A DNA stretch of 64,000 nt, from NCBI GenBank assembly GCA_037013685.1, contig CM072886.1, forward strand, positions 2,728,001-2,792,000. Direction: 5' to 3'. The stretch is from Acridotheres tristis. Its lineage: Eukaryota; Chordata; Aves; Passeriformes; Sturnidae. How positions within the stretch are numbered: position 1 is the stretch's first letter; every line of letters begins with the position of its first letter. Shown here one piece after another: positions 40,204-52,200 of this stretch. The position numbers were made by a program, and so were the translations under genes. The notes beneath the pieces were generated by a model. That model made no database searches and was not told the origin of the DNA. It worked only from the letters and a program-made list of their open reading frames with translations.

Positions 40204-40246
40204 GATGATTGGGCTAGATCATCATTGTAGGTGCCTTCCAGTGCAG
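40204..40246 (+). mobile_element. CR1-like LINE tail that seeds a pentanucleotide tract
   Basis: GATGATTGGGCTAGATCATC and ATTGTAGGTGCCTTCCAGTG resemble the last 40-50 bases of a CR1. The long TTTAA/TTCTA/TTCCA tract begins immediately after, where the CR1 tail repeat would be. Confidence 0.65.
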
Positions 40247-40420
40247 AAATTTAATTTAATTTAATTTAATTTGATTTAATTCTGTTCTATTCTATTCTAT
40301 TCTATTCTATTCTATTCTATTCTATTCTATTCTATTCTATTCTATTCTATTCTATTCTATTCTATTCTATTCTATTCTATTCCATTCCATTCCATTCCAT
40401 TCCATTCCATTCCATTCCAG
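40247..40420 (+). repeat. Compound pentanucleotide tract (TTTAA)n-(TTCTA)n-(TTCCA)n
   Basis: Successive blocks of TTTAA (40,247 to about 40,280), TTCTA (about 40,285-40,379, perfect) and TTCCA (40,380-40,419). Units in neighbouring blocks differ by one or two bases, as expected from stepwise change and expansion. It starts directly after a CR1-like tail. Confidence 0.97.
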
Positions 40421-42384
40421 TCAGTTTTTGAAGCTAAATTGGGAGGTGGTCAGGGGAGACACAGAGACTCTTTCAAATATCAGTTGAATCTCCCTTCAGA
40501 TGTGGCCAGCAGAGGATGGATGAAGTGGAGGTGAGAAGTTCTGGATTCCATCTCACTGGATTTCATTTTAATGACAACAGAGATGTTCTGCACAAGCAGC
40601 TGAGCTCTGATTCCTAACTTCAGGCTAGCTAATAGAAGGCAAGAGAACTTCACCTGTTTACTTGTTTTGTCTGCACTAATTTATTTCCATCACTCACTGA
40701 GTCTTCTTTTATGTCTCTGAAGGCTTCCTGAACATATTCCTGCCACCACTTCCCACAGCCTCCCCTGAGACAATGTCTAAAAGTTACAGTGATGCCTAAA
40801 TTGGGGACTTAAAGCTTGCTCCAGCAATTAGCCATGTAGATTTAATTGCCGTGCAGTCAGATTTATGCATCATCTGTTATGCACCTTTGAAAAATCTTTC
40901 CCTCCACCTAAGCAATAAATATGCACAAAGACTCTCTTCTGATTCAGGCCTTTTAGCAGCTAAGAGGACTAAACACTACAGAGATGCTCTGTGGGGCCAT
41001 GAATTTTGATTAATTCCCTTGCAATTTGCATACCTAACTAAACAGATTTCCTTCATCATCTGAGCATTGCTGCCAGTTCTTAGGATTGTGTTGGTTCCCT
41101 TTCCAAAGCTGCATTTTAATTTTAAAAGAAATGTTTCACAAAAGACGATGCTACTTCTTCAACTTTTGCTGTTCCAGTTCTTTCAGGCTTTGTTTTTCCT
41201 GGGACTCTGAAATGCTTGAAGTCCCCATGGTTTCATTTCCATTCTCTCGAGGAGACACTACAGAGAGAGACTAGAACCAAGTCATGCCTGTGGCTTCCAA
41301 CCTCCAGACAGGCATTAAAAATAAAATAAACTTTATCTCAACAGCAACACCCAAACCCTGTTTCCACGGTAATAACAGTGCTGCTGGATGAGTGCTGAGC
41401 CCAGTTTTTGGGGGTCCCATCCTACTTTACCCCCCTTCTGCACTGCCCTTGGGGTTTGCAGGGCTGTTCCTCTCACACATCCTCACTCCTTTCTCTGGGT
41501 GAAGTTTCAGGTGGTTTTCCCCCCTATTTTAACTTTGCCAGAGTCACTCCCACTGTCACTGATGGGCTTGGTGTTGGACAGTGGCAGGTCCACGCTGGAG
41601 CCATTTGGCCACACTGGACATGGGGGAAACTTCACAGCTTCTCACAGAAGCCACCTCAGTAGCCCTCAGCACCAAAACCCCATGTGCAAACCCGATATAA
41701 TTTCATATGAAAATTGATATAGGGAAAGAATATATGGAAAAGCTTGTTCTAAAACAGCTTTAATTTAGAGAAGAACAGAAACCAGACAGCTGAAATCCCA
41801 AAGAATTCATAAAGCAGATTATAAGGTTTTCGTTGTTTGATTGCTTTTTGTTGATGTGAAACTTTATTTCATGAACACTGACCAAGCAGAGCTGTAGAGA
41901 AAAGCAGGTTGGAAAACCCAGTTCGAAGGACCAAATTTGCAGATCTGCTTGATATTTTTAGTTTGCTCTCTGGAAGAATTCAGAGCATGCAACAACAGGT
42001 TTCTCCTCTTCACAGCCCCGAGCATCTGAGACATGGGGGGAGTAAATCAAACATTTCACCTGTTGGACACGTCCAGGGCTGTGTCCTGAGTCTCCTGCAG
42101 AGGAGACTGAAGTAAGCAGCACAGCAAACAGAGGGGCAATGGAACAGGATTTGATGCTTCTCAGCAAGTTCATTTTGTTTCACCTGCTGCAGAGAAACTG
42201 CCCGATTTTCTGTCTGATGTGTGGATCTGTCTCTTCTGGTTTTCTCTGGTGGGCAGCTCCATTTGCCATCTCTTTTTCAGCTTCTGTGCCTGCAGTGTCT
42301 CACAGAGCACCTCTGTTCTTCATTCTGCTTTTCCCTTAATTTTCTTTCTCACTCTTGGTGCCCTGCATGTCTTGTTTCTTTAGA

Positions 42385-42815
42385 AAGCAGAGGGATGCTG
42401 AAAGAGTGAAGAGCCTGGAAAACAAATCTTATGAGCACCAAGTGATAGAGCTGGGGGTGTTTAGCCTGGACAAAAGAAGGATGAGGCCAGACTTCAGTGC
42501 TCTCTACAACCACTTGAAAGCAGGTTGTAGCCAGAGGGGGCAGTTCCTTCTCTAAAATCCTGAGAAACTTGAGGGCTTGGCCTCCCAGTTCCACCAGGGA
42601 GGTTTAAATTGGATATTAGGGAAAACTTCTTCACAGAAAGGGCTGTCCAGCAGTGGAATAGCCTGGACAGGGATGTGGTGGAGTCCCCAGCTCCTGAGGT
42701 GTTTAAAAGACACAGATGTGGCACGTAGGGATGTGGTTTAGTGGTGGGCTTGACAGTTCTGGGTTAATGGTTGGACTCAGTGGTCTAAGAGGTTTGGTTT
42801 TTTTCCCTCCTAAGT
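42385..42815 (+). mobile_element. CR1 LINE fragment (about 430 bp)
   Basis: Sense CR1: TCTTATGAGCACCAAGTGATAG, GGGTGTTTAGCCTGGACAAAAG, TCTCTACAACCACTTGAAAGC, AGGGAGGTTTAAATTGGATATTAGG, ATTTAGTGGTGGGCTTGACAG-type end with GGGTTAATGGTTGGACTCAG. It is the subfamily of the minus-strand copy at 3,984-4,335. Confidence 0.92.
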
Positions 42816-43976
42816 TATTCAATAGAAAAGATTCATCCCACTTTCAGCTGCAATTCAGTTACAAAAAATCACTTACACATGCATGAAATAGAGATAGGAT
42901 TCAGCTGTGAGTCTTGAATTGGGATTCAAATGCTGCAATTTAGACACTTTTAAAGTCAGATGCCTAAAAATTAAAGTTCTAAATTAAACAGATAACAATT
43001 TAAAAGCCATTGCTGAGTGATAACACATCTGCAGTGTGGTTCAGCTCACTGTCTTACACATTTTGCTTAGGAAAAAATAACCAGCCCATGGAGGTGCCTC
43101 TATACCCTGCTGACTCCCTAGGAAGTCTCTGACACACACCTTGATCTGGATCAGAGAAAATCCAACAATGTGGGACAGTATTTAGGATCCAAGACAGATT
43201 TTTAGCAATTATTAGGTTCCCAAAGTTTAGCCACTGTAGTTTAGCTTTGCTGAAATATTGTCAAGAGAATCAGAAGAGGGAACACATGAGTCAGAAGGTC
43301 AGAGACAGTCATTTTTAAACTTTACATCCCTGCAAAAGGAAGAATACCCTGTGTTTCTGAGCTGCCTCCCCTGGCCGACTTTTACCAGGAAGAGCTTGAG
43401 TTGCACTCTGCTTCTTAGGCTTGATCTCATTTATATTTCACACCTTGCCTCAAAGATCCATCCTGAACCTCAGAGCTGAATTCCTGATACACCTGTGCTG
43501 AAAATAGAAAGGCAGCTTTGGCCAGACTGGGACTTTTTTCCTGGAGGTTTCACTGACTTCTACCTCGGGCAGATTTTCAAGCACTCCTTGCAAAAGAGAG
43601 CTGCTCAGCAGCACTAACAACCTGTCCTGGGCTGAGCAGGGCCCGTGGCTCCCCTGCCAGCATCCCACTGCTGCAGGGCTGATTGCTGCTCTGCAGCTGA
43701 GCATCCAGAGCAGAGCAGTTCGTGCCTCCTCGCCCTGCTGGGTGATTTATCCAGGCTCCCCAGCTGCACACACCCCCAGCAATGGGCTCTCACACTGTGT
43801 TTTCCCCCAGCACGTGTCAATCCCTGCAGTTCTCAGGCTTTCGAGGTGAGCACAGAGCAGCCACAGAAGCCTTGGACTTTCCTGCTGCTGATTCCTCTGC
43901 ACACGTTTACCCCAGTGGGAAACCAACTGCTTGCTGTTTGCCCAATCTTGCTGCAAAAAGCCTTGTTTTTCTAATT

Positions 43977-44003
43977 AAAAAAAAAAAAAAAAAAAAAAAA
44001 AAG
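43977..44003 (+). repeat. Poly-A tract
   Basis: About 26 A after CTAATTA. No element body recognised. Confidence 0.9.
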
Positions 44004-44216
44004 CCCTCAGCAGGCAAAATCTCAAAAGCCTCATGTTTTTTATGAGCATATGTTCCATCTTTGCTTGTATCTCCTCTTGCTGATGGCACACGCTGGCACA
44101 GACTGGTTATAATCTCTTTATTGAGATATTTAGGTGGTTACAGCTCCTGGAGATATTTTATAAGTGCTCAGGTAAACAGGCAGGCAGGGGAAAAACAATG
44201 TGGAGTTAGAGAATGA

Positions 44217-44343
44217 CAGAATCAGGGAATGGTTTGGGTTGGAAGGGATCTTGAAGATCTTCTCATTCCAGCCCCTGCCATGGGCAGGGACACCTTCCAC
44301 TATCCCAGGTTGTTCCAAGCCCCATCCAGCCTGGTCTTGTGTC
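44217..44343 (-). mobile_element. CR1 LINE terminal fragment
   Basis: Antisense CR1: GACAGAATCAGGGAATGG, TTTGGGTTGGAAGGGATCTTG, CCTGCCATGGGCAGGGACACC, GTTCCAAGCCCCATCCAGCC. The 5' truncation point coincides with the start of an AT-only palindromic tract at 44,354. Confidence 0.9.
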
Positions 44344-44353
44344 ATATGCAAAA

Positions 44354-44415
44354 CCAATGTTAATATTAATATATTAATATTATATTAATATAATATATAT
44401 TAATATATTAATACC
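44354..44415. repeat. AT-only palindromic tract
   Basis: Repeated TTAATATTAATATATTAATA units, self-complementary along most of about 60 bases, able to form hairpins or a cruciform. It begins about ten bases past the truncation point of a CR1 copy. Confidence 0.85.
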
Positions 44416-45869
44416 TGTTCCAACTGAGGAGCCCTAAGGAAAATGCAAAAGTAAGATGTTCAGAACTATTAATGGTATTAAATTGTGTTTAATTGTTCAG
44501 GTCTGACCTCTGCATCTGAATTTTAGTTTTTTCAGATAGATCAAATATTTCAGTATGGAGTTGATAATCTTTTCTCAAAATCAGAAACCTGTGAAAAGCA
44601 CCTTGTTTTTATTAAGGAAGGATTTTTGACATACACATTGAACTGTAATAGGAATGCTTCATTTTCTTTCATTATTTTCTATTCCATTGCTCGAATATGA
44701 GGCTATAAAGAAAGACAAGTGGAGCACTCATAGAAGAGTAGTACATGACCAAAAGCTGAGCAGTGCCCTGTGAAGCAAAAAAAGCAGAAAAATTAGAGGA
44801 ATTTAACTTCCTGTTGTCTCAGTCTGTCATTATATGAGTCACCAAATATTCCTGTCCATCACACATCAGAAGCTGAGGTACCAATGTTCTGGCAGTTCTC
44901 TTGCTGGGTACAGAGGTAACAACTTCCTTCTAAAAGCATCTGAATTGTTGTGAAATAGCTGATAAATGCAAGCATCAGAAAGGAGAGGAGGGGGGGAAAA
45001 GCAGAAAAAATAAAAAAAGAGAGAGAAACAAAAAAAGCCCAACATTTCAAATGTGAACAGTGGATTAATCCAATTAAATGTCCTCCAACGAGTCTCTGGG
45101 AGGAAAGAAAATTACTGGTGTTTCAATAGCTGCTGCTTTATTAAAAGCCACTCTATTTTTCTCCAAACCTTTTAAAGCAGAGACAGATGGAGATTAAAAT
45201 ATAACCAGTAGTTAAAAGCTACTTTCCTTTTGTTACTGAAGTTCTGAAAGGGCACTCAGAAAACAGATGCATTAAAAGCTGAGGGAGGAGGGCAGACAGA
45301 ACTTGTACTTGGTCACTTCAGGGCATTTTGTCCTGTATCCATGTTTATGGCATGAAAAACAAAGCAGGAAAACAGGTAAGTACATGCTGAATTTAGTACT
45401 GAAAGAAACCTTCAAGATTGTCTGTGTAGTTAGGTGAGAGAAATCAGGATGTGAAAGAACATTGGGTGTATTTAATCTCAAAACAAGCCTGCAGCTGGAA
45501 CCAACACTAGGTCATAACTTCATTTTTAACATGGTCAGAAGAGCTCCTCCAACACCCAGAGCAGAAAACAGGGAGAGTTGGGCCACCACTTTGTGGTCTG
45601 TGACAAAATTGGCTGCCACAAGAAATGGCTCCTGAGCAGCCCAGGACAGGGAGATTGGAAGGAGCCCAAGTGTCTGCGTGGCCATGCAGGGCCCTGGACG
45701 TGAGCCCTGAGGCATCCCGTGGGATGCTGGCACATCCTGCTGCAGAGCCTGTGCGGGCAGGAGGGGCCCTGGGGGTGCCAAACAGAAGAGCTGGCTGCTG
45801 GAACTGGTCACAGCTGCTGGGAATCAGCTCCGGGGGGACTCCAGGGTGGTCTTGAAAACTGTAACTTTC

Positions 45870-46092
45870 AGGGAATTGTAGAATGGTTTGGGTAGGAAGG
45901 GATCCTAAAGATCATCCCATTCCAACCCCTGCCATGGGCAGGGACACCTTCCACTGTCCCAGGGTGCTCCAAGCCCCATCCAGCCCAGCCTTGAACACTT
46001 CCAGGGGTCCAGGGGCAGCCACAGCTTCTCTGGGAAAACTCTTCCAGTATTTCTTCCTAATATTCCATCTAACCTTTCCTGCTGTCTGTTTG
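45870..46092 (-). mobile_element. CR1 LINE terminal fragment
   Basis: Antisense CR1: CAGGGAATTGTAGAATGGTTTGG, CCATGGGCAGGGACACCTTCC, GGGTGCTCCAAGCCCCATCC, CAGCCACAGCTTCTCTGGG, TTCTTCCTAATATTCCATCTAACC. A run of T begins just after it. Confidence 0.92.
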
Positions 46093-46342
46093 AAGCCTTT
46101 TTATTTTTTTTTTTTTTTTTGACCTGTGACCACAGCCATCATTTCCTGCCTTGTGGAGCAGAGTGTGCTGGGAGGGACCAGCTGCCAAAACATCTCCAGC
46201 TGATCCAGGTGGGATTCCTTTCAAAGCTAAGGAGACCCAGAAAGGGGAGTCTGCTGTGCCATTCATCTCATTTTTATACTGAAAGTCTGAAATGGATCAG
46301 GTAAATGACACCTCAAAACGTTCTGTCTATATAGACAGCCTG

Positions 46343-46500
46343 GGCTGCCTGGACTGAATCTAGGCACCTAACTCTTTAGACTACTAAATATTGTCAGATG
46401 AATCCCATCTCTTTGCACCTTCCTAGATGCTAAAAAAAGGAAAAGTTTTATTCTCCTATTAAAAAAGACATGAGACACACAGTTCCTCTGCCAGACATCT
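46343..46500 (-). repeat. Inverted copy of an unnamed dispersed repeat
   Basis: These 158 bases are the reverse complement of a diverged copy at 48,592-48,749. Shared blocks include AGATGTCTGGCAGAGGAA, GTGTGTCTCATGTCTTTTT, AGGAGAATAAAA, CATCTAGGAAGGTGCAAAG, ATGGGATTCATCTGA, AATATTTAGTAGTCTAA and TAGGTGCCTAA. No coding frame. It is not CR1. The TAGGTGCCTAA element recalls an old sauropsid SINE or DNA-element family, but I cannot name it. Confidence 0.8.
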
Positions 46501-47061
46501 CTTCAGCAGAAAAAAAATAAAATGTGGCCAACAGAAGGGAACTCCAAGATCTTTTTCTGCAGTAGATGAGCAATGTATTTTGATTTTTAATGTTTATCTG
46601 CGTTTCCTGATTAAAGATACTAGTGCAAATTTAACATTAATAAAAATGAAACCAAACAAGTGCTTTGGAATTATATAGAATTAAGCATGTGTTCAGCACT
46701 GAACATGGAGTGGGTCAATCTGGTTCCCACAGCTGGTGTGGACTGTTGCCCAAAGATGCAACAACCCTTCAGAAACACTACAGGGACTCTAAAATCAGAA
46801 AAAATAAAATGTTCATTTTCAATAAACTGTCAGTATTTCCAAAATGTTCCATCTAGCTCTGGGTATGAGACTAAGGGTAATTTGATTTTGCCAATACCTG
46901 CATTGTTGCAGCCCTTTTTTTACCAGGAGGAAATTGCAAAAGCTATTTTCAGTCAGAACTGGGATGATATTTTTGAATCCCCTGTATAAAATACAAGAGC
47001 TCTGGAGTTTGTGACGGTGGTATGTGGAAAATATTTCCATTAACATTCTTCTAGCCATAAA

Positions 47062-47152
47062 ATTCTTTTCTTTTCTTCTTCTCTTCTCTTCTCTTCTCTT
47101 CTCTTCTCTTCTCTTCTCTTCTCTTCTCTTCTCTTCTCTTCTCTTCTCTTCC
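47062..47152 (+). repeat. (TTCTC)n pentanucleotide microsatellite
   Basis: TTTTC units followed by about 16 perfect CTCTT units. Polypyrimidine on the plus strand. The LLFSSLLFSS frame is an artefact. Confidence 0.97.
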
Positions 47153-48462
47153 CTCGCTCCCTCACCTGTCCACCAAAAAAATCCACTTTTTTTCTTTAAT
47201 AAAACCTAGAGATATCCAACCACCTACCAAAACCAGAATCCATCTTCACTTCAGGTCTAGCTTTTACCAAAACTGATCCTGACAGAGGTCGCTATAAACC
47301 TACAAAGTTTTCTCTCAAAAATCTATTGAAATATATTTAAATAACAGAAAATCCCTAAGGAAACAAAATGACAGGGAACTGCTGAGGCTTTGTCCCAATA
47401 CTATGGTGGCACTCTGTGATTTTTAGAGCTGACATCATAAATGTGTTCACTATTGTCACAACCAAGTGACCAAGGGGACACTGTGAATGAATTTCCTATA
47501 CCTGAGCAGCCAAGCAGCTGTGGCACTAAGCCCAGGCCAGCTGTTAATTCATTTTTTTTCTTGGCATCTCAGGTGGATTTAAAGCTTGAATTGAATTCTG
47601 TGGAACCACAACAACCCTGCTGGCTGCCCTGAGCTCCAGGCTTCTGCTCCAAACCCACGTTTGCTGTGTGCTGGGATGAGCCTGAGAGCCCTGCTCCTGG
47701 CAGGAGCTGCTTCCACTCCAACACCAGTGTGGACACACACATTTAGAGAGCTGGGGAATTCCAGCTTGGAAATCCTTTTCAGGCCTGGATTTCTCCTGAC
47801 TCTCAGCTCCATTCCCAGGCTGCCAAGCTGACTGCAGCTTCAGTTAGGGAGGAGTCTTCCAGGGTGATAACATGGTGACAAACAGAGTGGAATTCATAAT
47901 AAAGATTAACCCCTGGTGTCTTTGCCGTGGGATACATCCTGAGGTGCTGTCCTAGGGATGTTTTTCCCAATTGTCCAATGCACTACTGTCCTGTCCTAGC
48001 TACATGTAACACACTTTAAATACGGGCTGTCTGTACAATAAATTGGCCTTTTCCCCCCCAAAAAAGGTCCGTGTGTGTTGCTGTCCTTTCTCTCTTTAGT
48101 GCAGTAACCACACAGCAGCTCTGATTAATCCACCCAAATGATTCAGCCTTTGCTTTGGCAACTTTGCCGTCTGTTGCTTCTCCAGAGAGAGGGGATGGCC
48201 CCACAGAGCATCCCCTGCAGACACTCCACAGCAAGGCAGGGCATTCCCACAGGGAGTGCAGTTTATTCCCACCATGCCTGGATTTGTCTATCTGCTGCCA
48301 CGGAAAGTCATCGTGTCCCCGAGGGTGGCTCCAGTGTGGCTGGGAAAGTGAAGTGACACATCTTCCCCTTGGCTCTCAGCCACCAGTGTCCTTGAAATCA
48401 GTTCTCAGGCTGCGTGCTGGGTGGTCCAGGAGACTCTGGATTTTATTCAGGGATGAGTAGGA

Positions 48463-48921
48463 GCTCCAGCCATGCCTAAATCCTCACCTGGGAATCTCAT
48501 AACCTGTACAGGGCTTGGCAGGTTGGCCTCAAGGGCTCCTTGGGCTCACTCCACCAAAGGATATTCACCTTTTATTTTTTTCCTGCTAAAGAGATGTCTG
48601 GCAGAGGAATCGTGTGTCTCATGTCTTTTTAAATAGGAGAATAAAAATTTTTACCCTTTTTACCATCTAGGAAGGTGCAAAGGGATGGGATTCATCTGAT
48701 AATATTTAGTAGTCTAAGAGGTAGGTGCCTAAATGCAGTCCAGGCAGCCTTCCTGGCAGAGGAACTGTGTGTCTCATGCCTTTTTTAACAGGAGAATAAA
48801 ACTTTTACTCATAAATGGCTCCAGCCATGCCTAAATCCACAGCTGGGAATCTCCCAAGCTGTACAAGGCTTGGCAGGTTGGCCTCAAGGGCTCCTTGGGC
48901 TCACTCCACCGAGGGACATCC
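48463..48921 (+). repeat. Composite repeat: two direct copies around the same unit
   Basis: The order of blocks is B1 (48,463-48,566), C1 (48,597-48,655), D (48,656-48,749), C2 (48,752-48,810), B2 (48,818-48,921). B1 and B2 are each 104 bases and near-identical in the core (GGCTTGGCAGGTTGGCCTCA, AGGGCTCCTTGGGCTCACTCC). C1 and C2 share GGCAGAGGAA, GTGTGTCTCATG and GGAGAATAAAA. C1-D recurs inverted at 46,343-46,500. The structure suggests a duplicated or nested old mobile element. No terminal repeats or coding frame identify a class. Confidence 0.8.
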
Positions 48922-49221
48922 AGCATAAATAGGTGGCACAGCCTTCCAGAGGGACTTCCAGCTGCTTTTGCAATCATAAATTTGTCTAGCTTGGAAAAGA
49001 CATCTAAATCATGGAGTCCAACCCAGTCAAGCAGCAAGGGGAAACAAAGATGTCATGTCCTGGCTGTAGGATGTGTGGTGGAGTTCATTGGTGTGGAATG
49101 CTGAAGGTGTCACTGGAGAGGCGAGATAATTCACCCGCTGAATGGAACACGGGAATTGGTGTGAGCCCAGGGAATCCGGCAGAATCCTGATCCAGAGGGA
49201 TGGGGACTGGGAAGGCCCCGG

Positions 49222-49235
49222 CTGCCATCTAGTGG
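49222..49235 (-). promoter_or_regulatory. Candidate CTCF binding motif
   Basis: The 14 bases, read on the minus strand as CCACTAGATGGCAG, match every position of the vertebrate CTCF core CCASYAGRKGGCRS. The flanks are more CpG- and GC-rich than the surrounding intergenic DNA. The site lies about 5.9 kb beyond the 3' end of GHRHR. Occupancy cannot be judged from sequence. Confidence 0.5.
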
Positions 49236-52200
49236 AGTAGGGATGTGTCTTTAAACTAGAATAAATCTTTAGGTACCGCACACACCGCAGAGAACCAACC
49301 TGTGATCTGTAGGATAAATCGCATCTTTACTCGAGAAAAAAAAAAAAAGTCATAAAAATAAAGTAGCCTAGAAACCAATGAAACCAGGGACAGAACCCCA
49401 TTGTAATCTTAGGAAACAGAGGAAAAAAGACCAGGAGGTGAAAGAACCCCTTGTCACTGTTTTCCGGACCGGTTTGTGTCTCCCCTCTCACCTCCATGGA
49501 AAACCACACAAGGGTATTCATTGGAACTAAAGAAATCTGGGCGGTTTTCAGAGTAATCCGATGAAATTTCAGTTCCCCCACCCCAGTCTGTGATCTCCTG
49601 TCTGCTCTTTGCTACACAACTGCACTTTTCTGCTAGGAAAGGGGGCAGATGTTTCAGCTGGAGGTTCCCTTTCGATTTTTCACACCCAGAGAAGAGGGGA
49701 ATCTTAGGGCAGGAATGTGATCTGCTTCCCAGGTTCCCACTTGTCACTCTGCCATTTTCCAAATTTTCCATTTATTTCTCCAACCTTGAACCCACTTAGA
49801 CTTCGCTGTCTGGCAATGCTTTCAGTGCTGGGCAGGGTGTGAGGGAACTTTTCAAGGAAAAATCCTCTCACTTCCACCCTGAAACTGTTCGTTATCCTTT
49901 AAAATTATTTTGTTTTCCCTTATGGGATTTTACCTTTTCTCTGTAGGTCCCACTGGCTAAGAAAGCACAGTTAACACAGAATAAACAGAATATCTGGTGG
50001 TTGTTTTCCCATCAAGCTGATTTGGACTCAAAGTTCTGGTTTACTCACTGTCATTATCTGTTCAATCAGGAGATGGAGAAAATCCCTAACTTTTTAAGGC
50101 ACTCTGTGGATTAGGTGTGGGCCTTTCTCTAGTTTCTAAAATCCCTCCAAATCATCAGAAATTAACTCTATTACAAAAAAAACCAGGTGTTTCTACAATT
50201 TCCTATAGACCTAATCTGCTGTAACATGGGGCTTTTTCTGGTTGGAAACCTGAGTTGTGAAAATAAAACTTGTGCTTAGGACGGGGAGGAGAGGCACTTA
50301 CCTCACCCTCTCATCATTTCCTAAACTTGACTTAGCTAAAACAGCTGGAGATGAATCCCACTCCCAGTTCAAAGGTGTGGTTTTAGTTTTTCCTGAACCA
50401 CAGAATCCTAAAATGAGTTGGAAGGGACCTTAAAAATAATTTCGATCCAATCCCCTGCCATGGTCAGGGACACCTTCCATAGACCAGCTCTGCACAGGCC
50501 CAGCTACAATATAGATAAAATGCTCTGAAAAGTTAACTGAGTGTAATGGAGGAAATAAAGAAACACAGATCCATTGCAGACATTTGTGTTTAAAAAAATT
50601 CAAGATTTATTGTATGTGTTCCTGTCGCTTTAAGAATAGTCTTTATTGTCCACTTTGACACAGCAGTTTTGTTCAATCATGTCCAAAATGACAGGAAAAT
50701 CCTATTGCTCCATAAAATTACAAATAAAATTTAACATTCTTTTCTCATACTGTTAAATTTTAAAATATATAAAAAATTGATGTTATTTGAAGCAAAATGT
50801 AGTAGAAATAAACGTTCTCGTCATTTAATTTATGTAATAAAATATGAACGTGATGTATTTTTATTTGCAGCTAAACAATACTACATTCTGCAAGCCCAAA
50901 AATCATGAAATATTCATAGAAACTGCAATATATTTTTTTAAGCTCTTTGGATATAGGATTTTGATAGTGTGCCATAAAACAATTTCCCCTGACCAAAAAC
51001 TTCCCCATCATTCTGACATATTTTGCAGTGGGCAGAATCTGAGTAAAAGCTTTGTCCTTTATGGATAGTGGCACAACTGAAGATCATATTAATTGTAATA
51101 TATTAATATTAATATCTGAATTTGATAATACCAGAGCACAATTCGAGGCAGATAGTGATGATGTAAATGTGATTGTGTCTCTTGCTATCAAAGCTCATCT
51201 CAATTTCAGTTTCCTGATCAGCAGGGAGCAGCACCTTCATAATTAAAGGGTGTTCCAGGCTGGTTCCCAACCCATTACAGACAGTGGCTTCTCCCTTTTC
51301 CTGCAGGTACCTGCAGACATCACATGGGATCTTACATGGGGGGACTTCAGGTACAAATTGGTGCAGATAGCAGATGATGCCAGTATAATTTTTATTACAA
51401 TAATCACTATAAAGGCACTTTGGGCCACTTTTCATTTTTTCTGTTTTCTCTTCTCTAGTGTCCCATTTTAAGGTCAGTGTCATCACTGTGAGACATCCCT
51501 TGGAAGAGGCACCAAGGGTTTACTGTACCAGAGCTTGCATCATAATTCAAATAAAACAAAGTATTGAACAGCTGTCCTTGCTCCACTGAAAATTGAAATT
51601 ATTTCATGATATAAAAACAATAATAGTGACCTCTCCTTGATGTCAGATGAAAACAGAAGAACCAGGAATGTTCTCTGATAGTTCTTATGGGATACACTAT
51701 TTAATTTTGTTCATATAAAATATATACTGTTAGTAGAAGAGAATTTTCCATTAAACTTAACAGTTCTAGTGTGGGGGGAAGCATGTAAGGCATGAAGCTA
51801 GACAGAAAATAATCAGTGTAAAAGGGGACACACAGATTTCCTGACTGAGGGACAGTGAAAAAATGATGACAAAACTAGTGGGCAAAAGCCCAACAGAAAA
51901 TACCACCTGAATGTGAATGTAGAAGAAACTAATCAAGTGCTCCCACAAAAAAAAAAAAAAAAAAGGTATATATTTCCACTCAAAAAAACTAATTGGAAGG
52001 TATTGCTTATTTCTTGGTGTCTGGTAGATGTTTTTGAGGATAGGAGCAGAAAAGTTAAACAATATCTTACAACGAGTTGGGGTAAGACACTAAATTCAAG
52101 ACCAAGTGATTTAAATTGCACCTAAGCTGGCAGAAACTTAAAAATTAACACCTAAAACTGATTTTTTTTAATATTTTCTTTTTTATATTTTTTTTATTAT

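Larger units (their letters stand above)
36573..42384. other. Intergenic DNA, no gene recognised
   Basis: A GC-richer stretch at 36,730-37,060 keeps a 126-codon plus frame open, and another at 41,390-41,720 a 109-codon frame. Neither resembles a known protein and both have overlapping frames. The AT-rich stretch at 39,720-39,850 is rich in TGATTGAT, GATTATC and TAATTAAT motifs and could be a regulatory element. Confidence 0.5.
42816..49221. other. Intergenic DNA with repeat cluster
   Basis: Repeats listed separately. GC-richer pockets at 43.6-43.9, 45.5-45.85, 47.6-47.8 and 48.1-48.4 kb have short frames on both strands without recognised domains. Confidence 0.55.
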
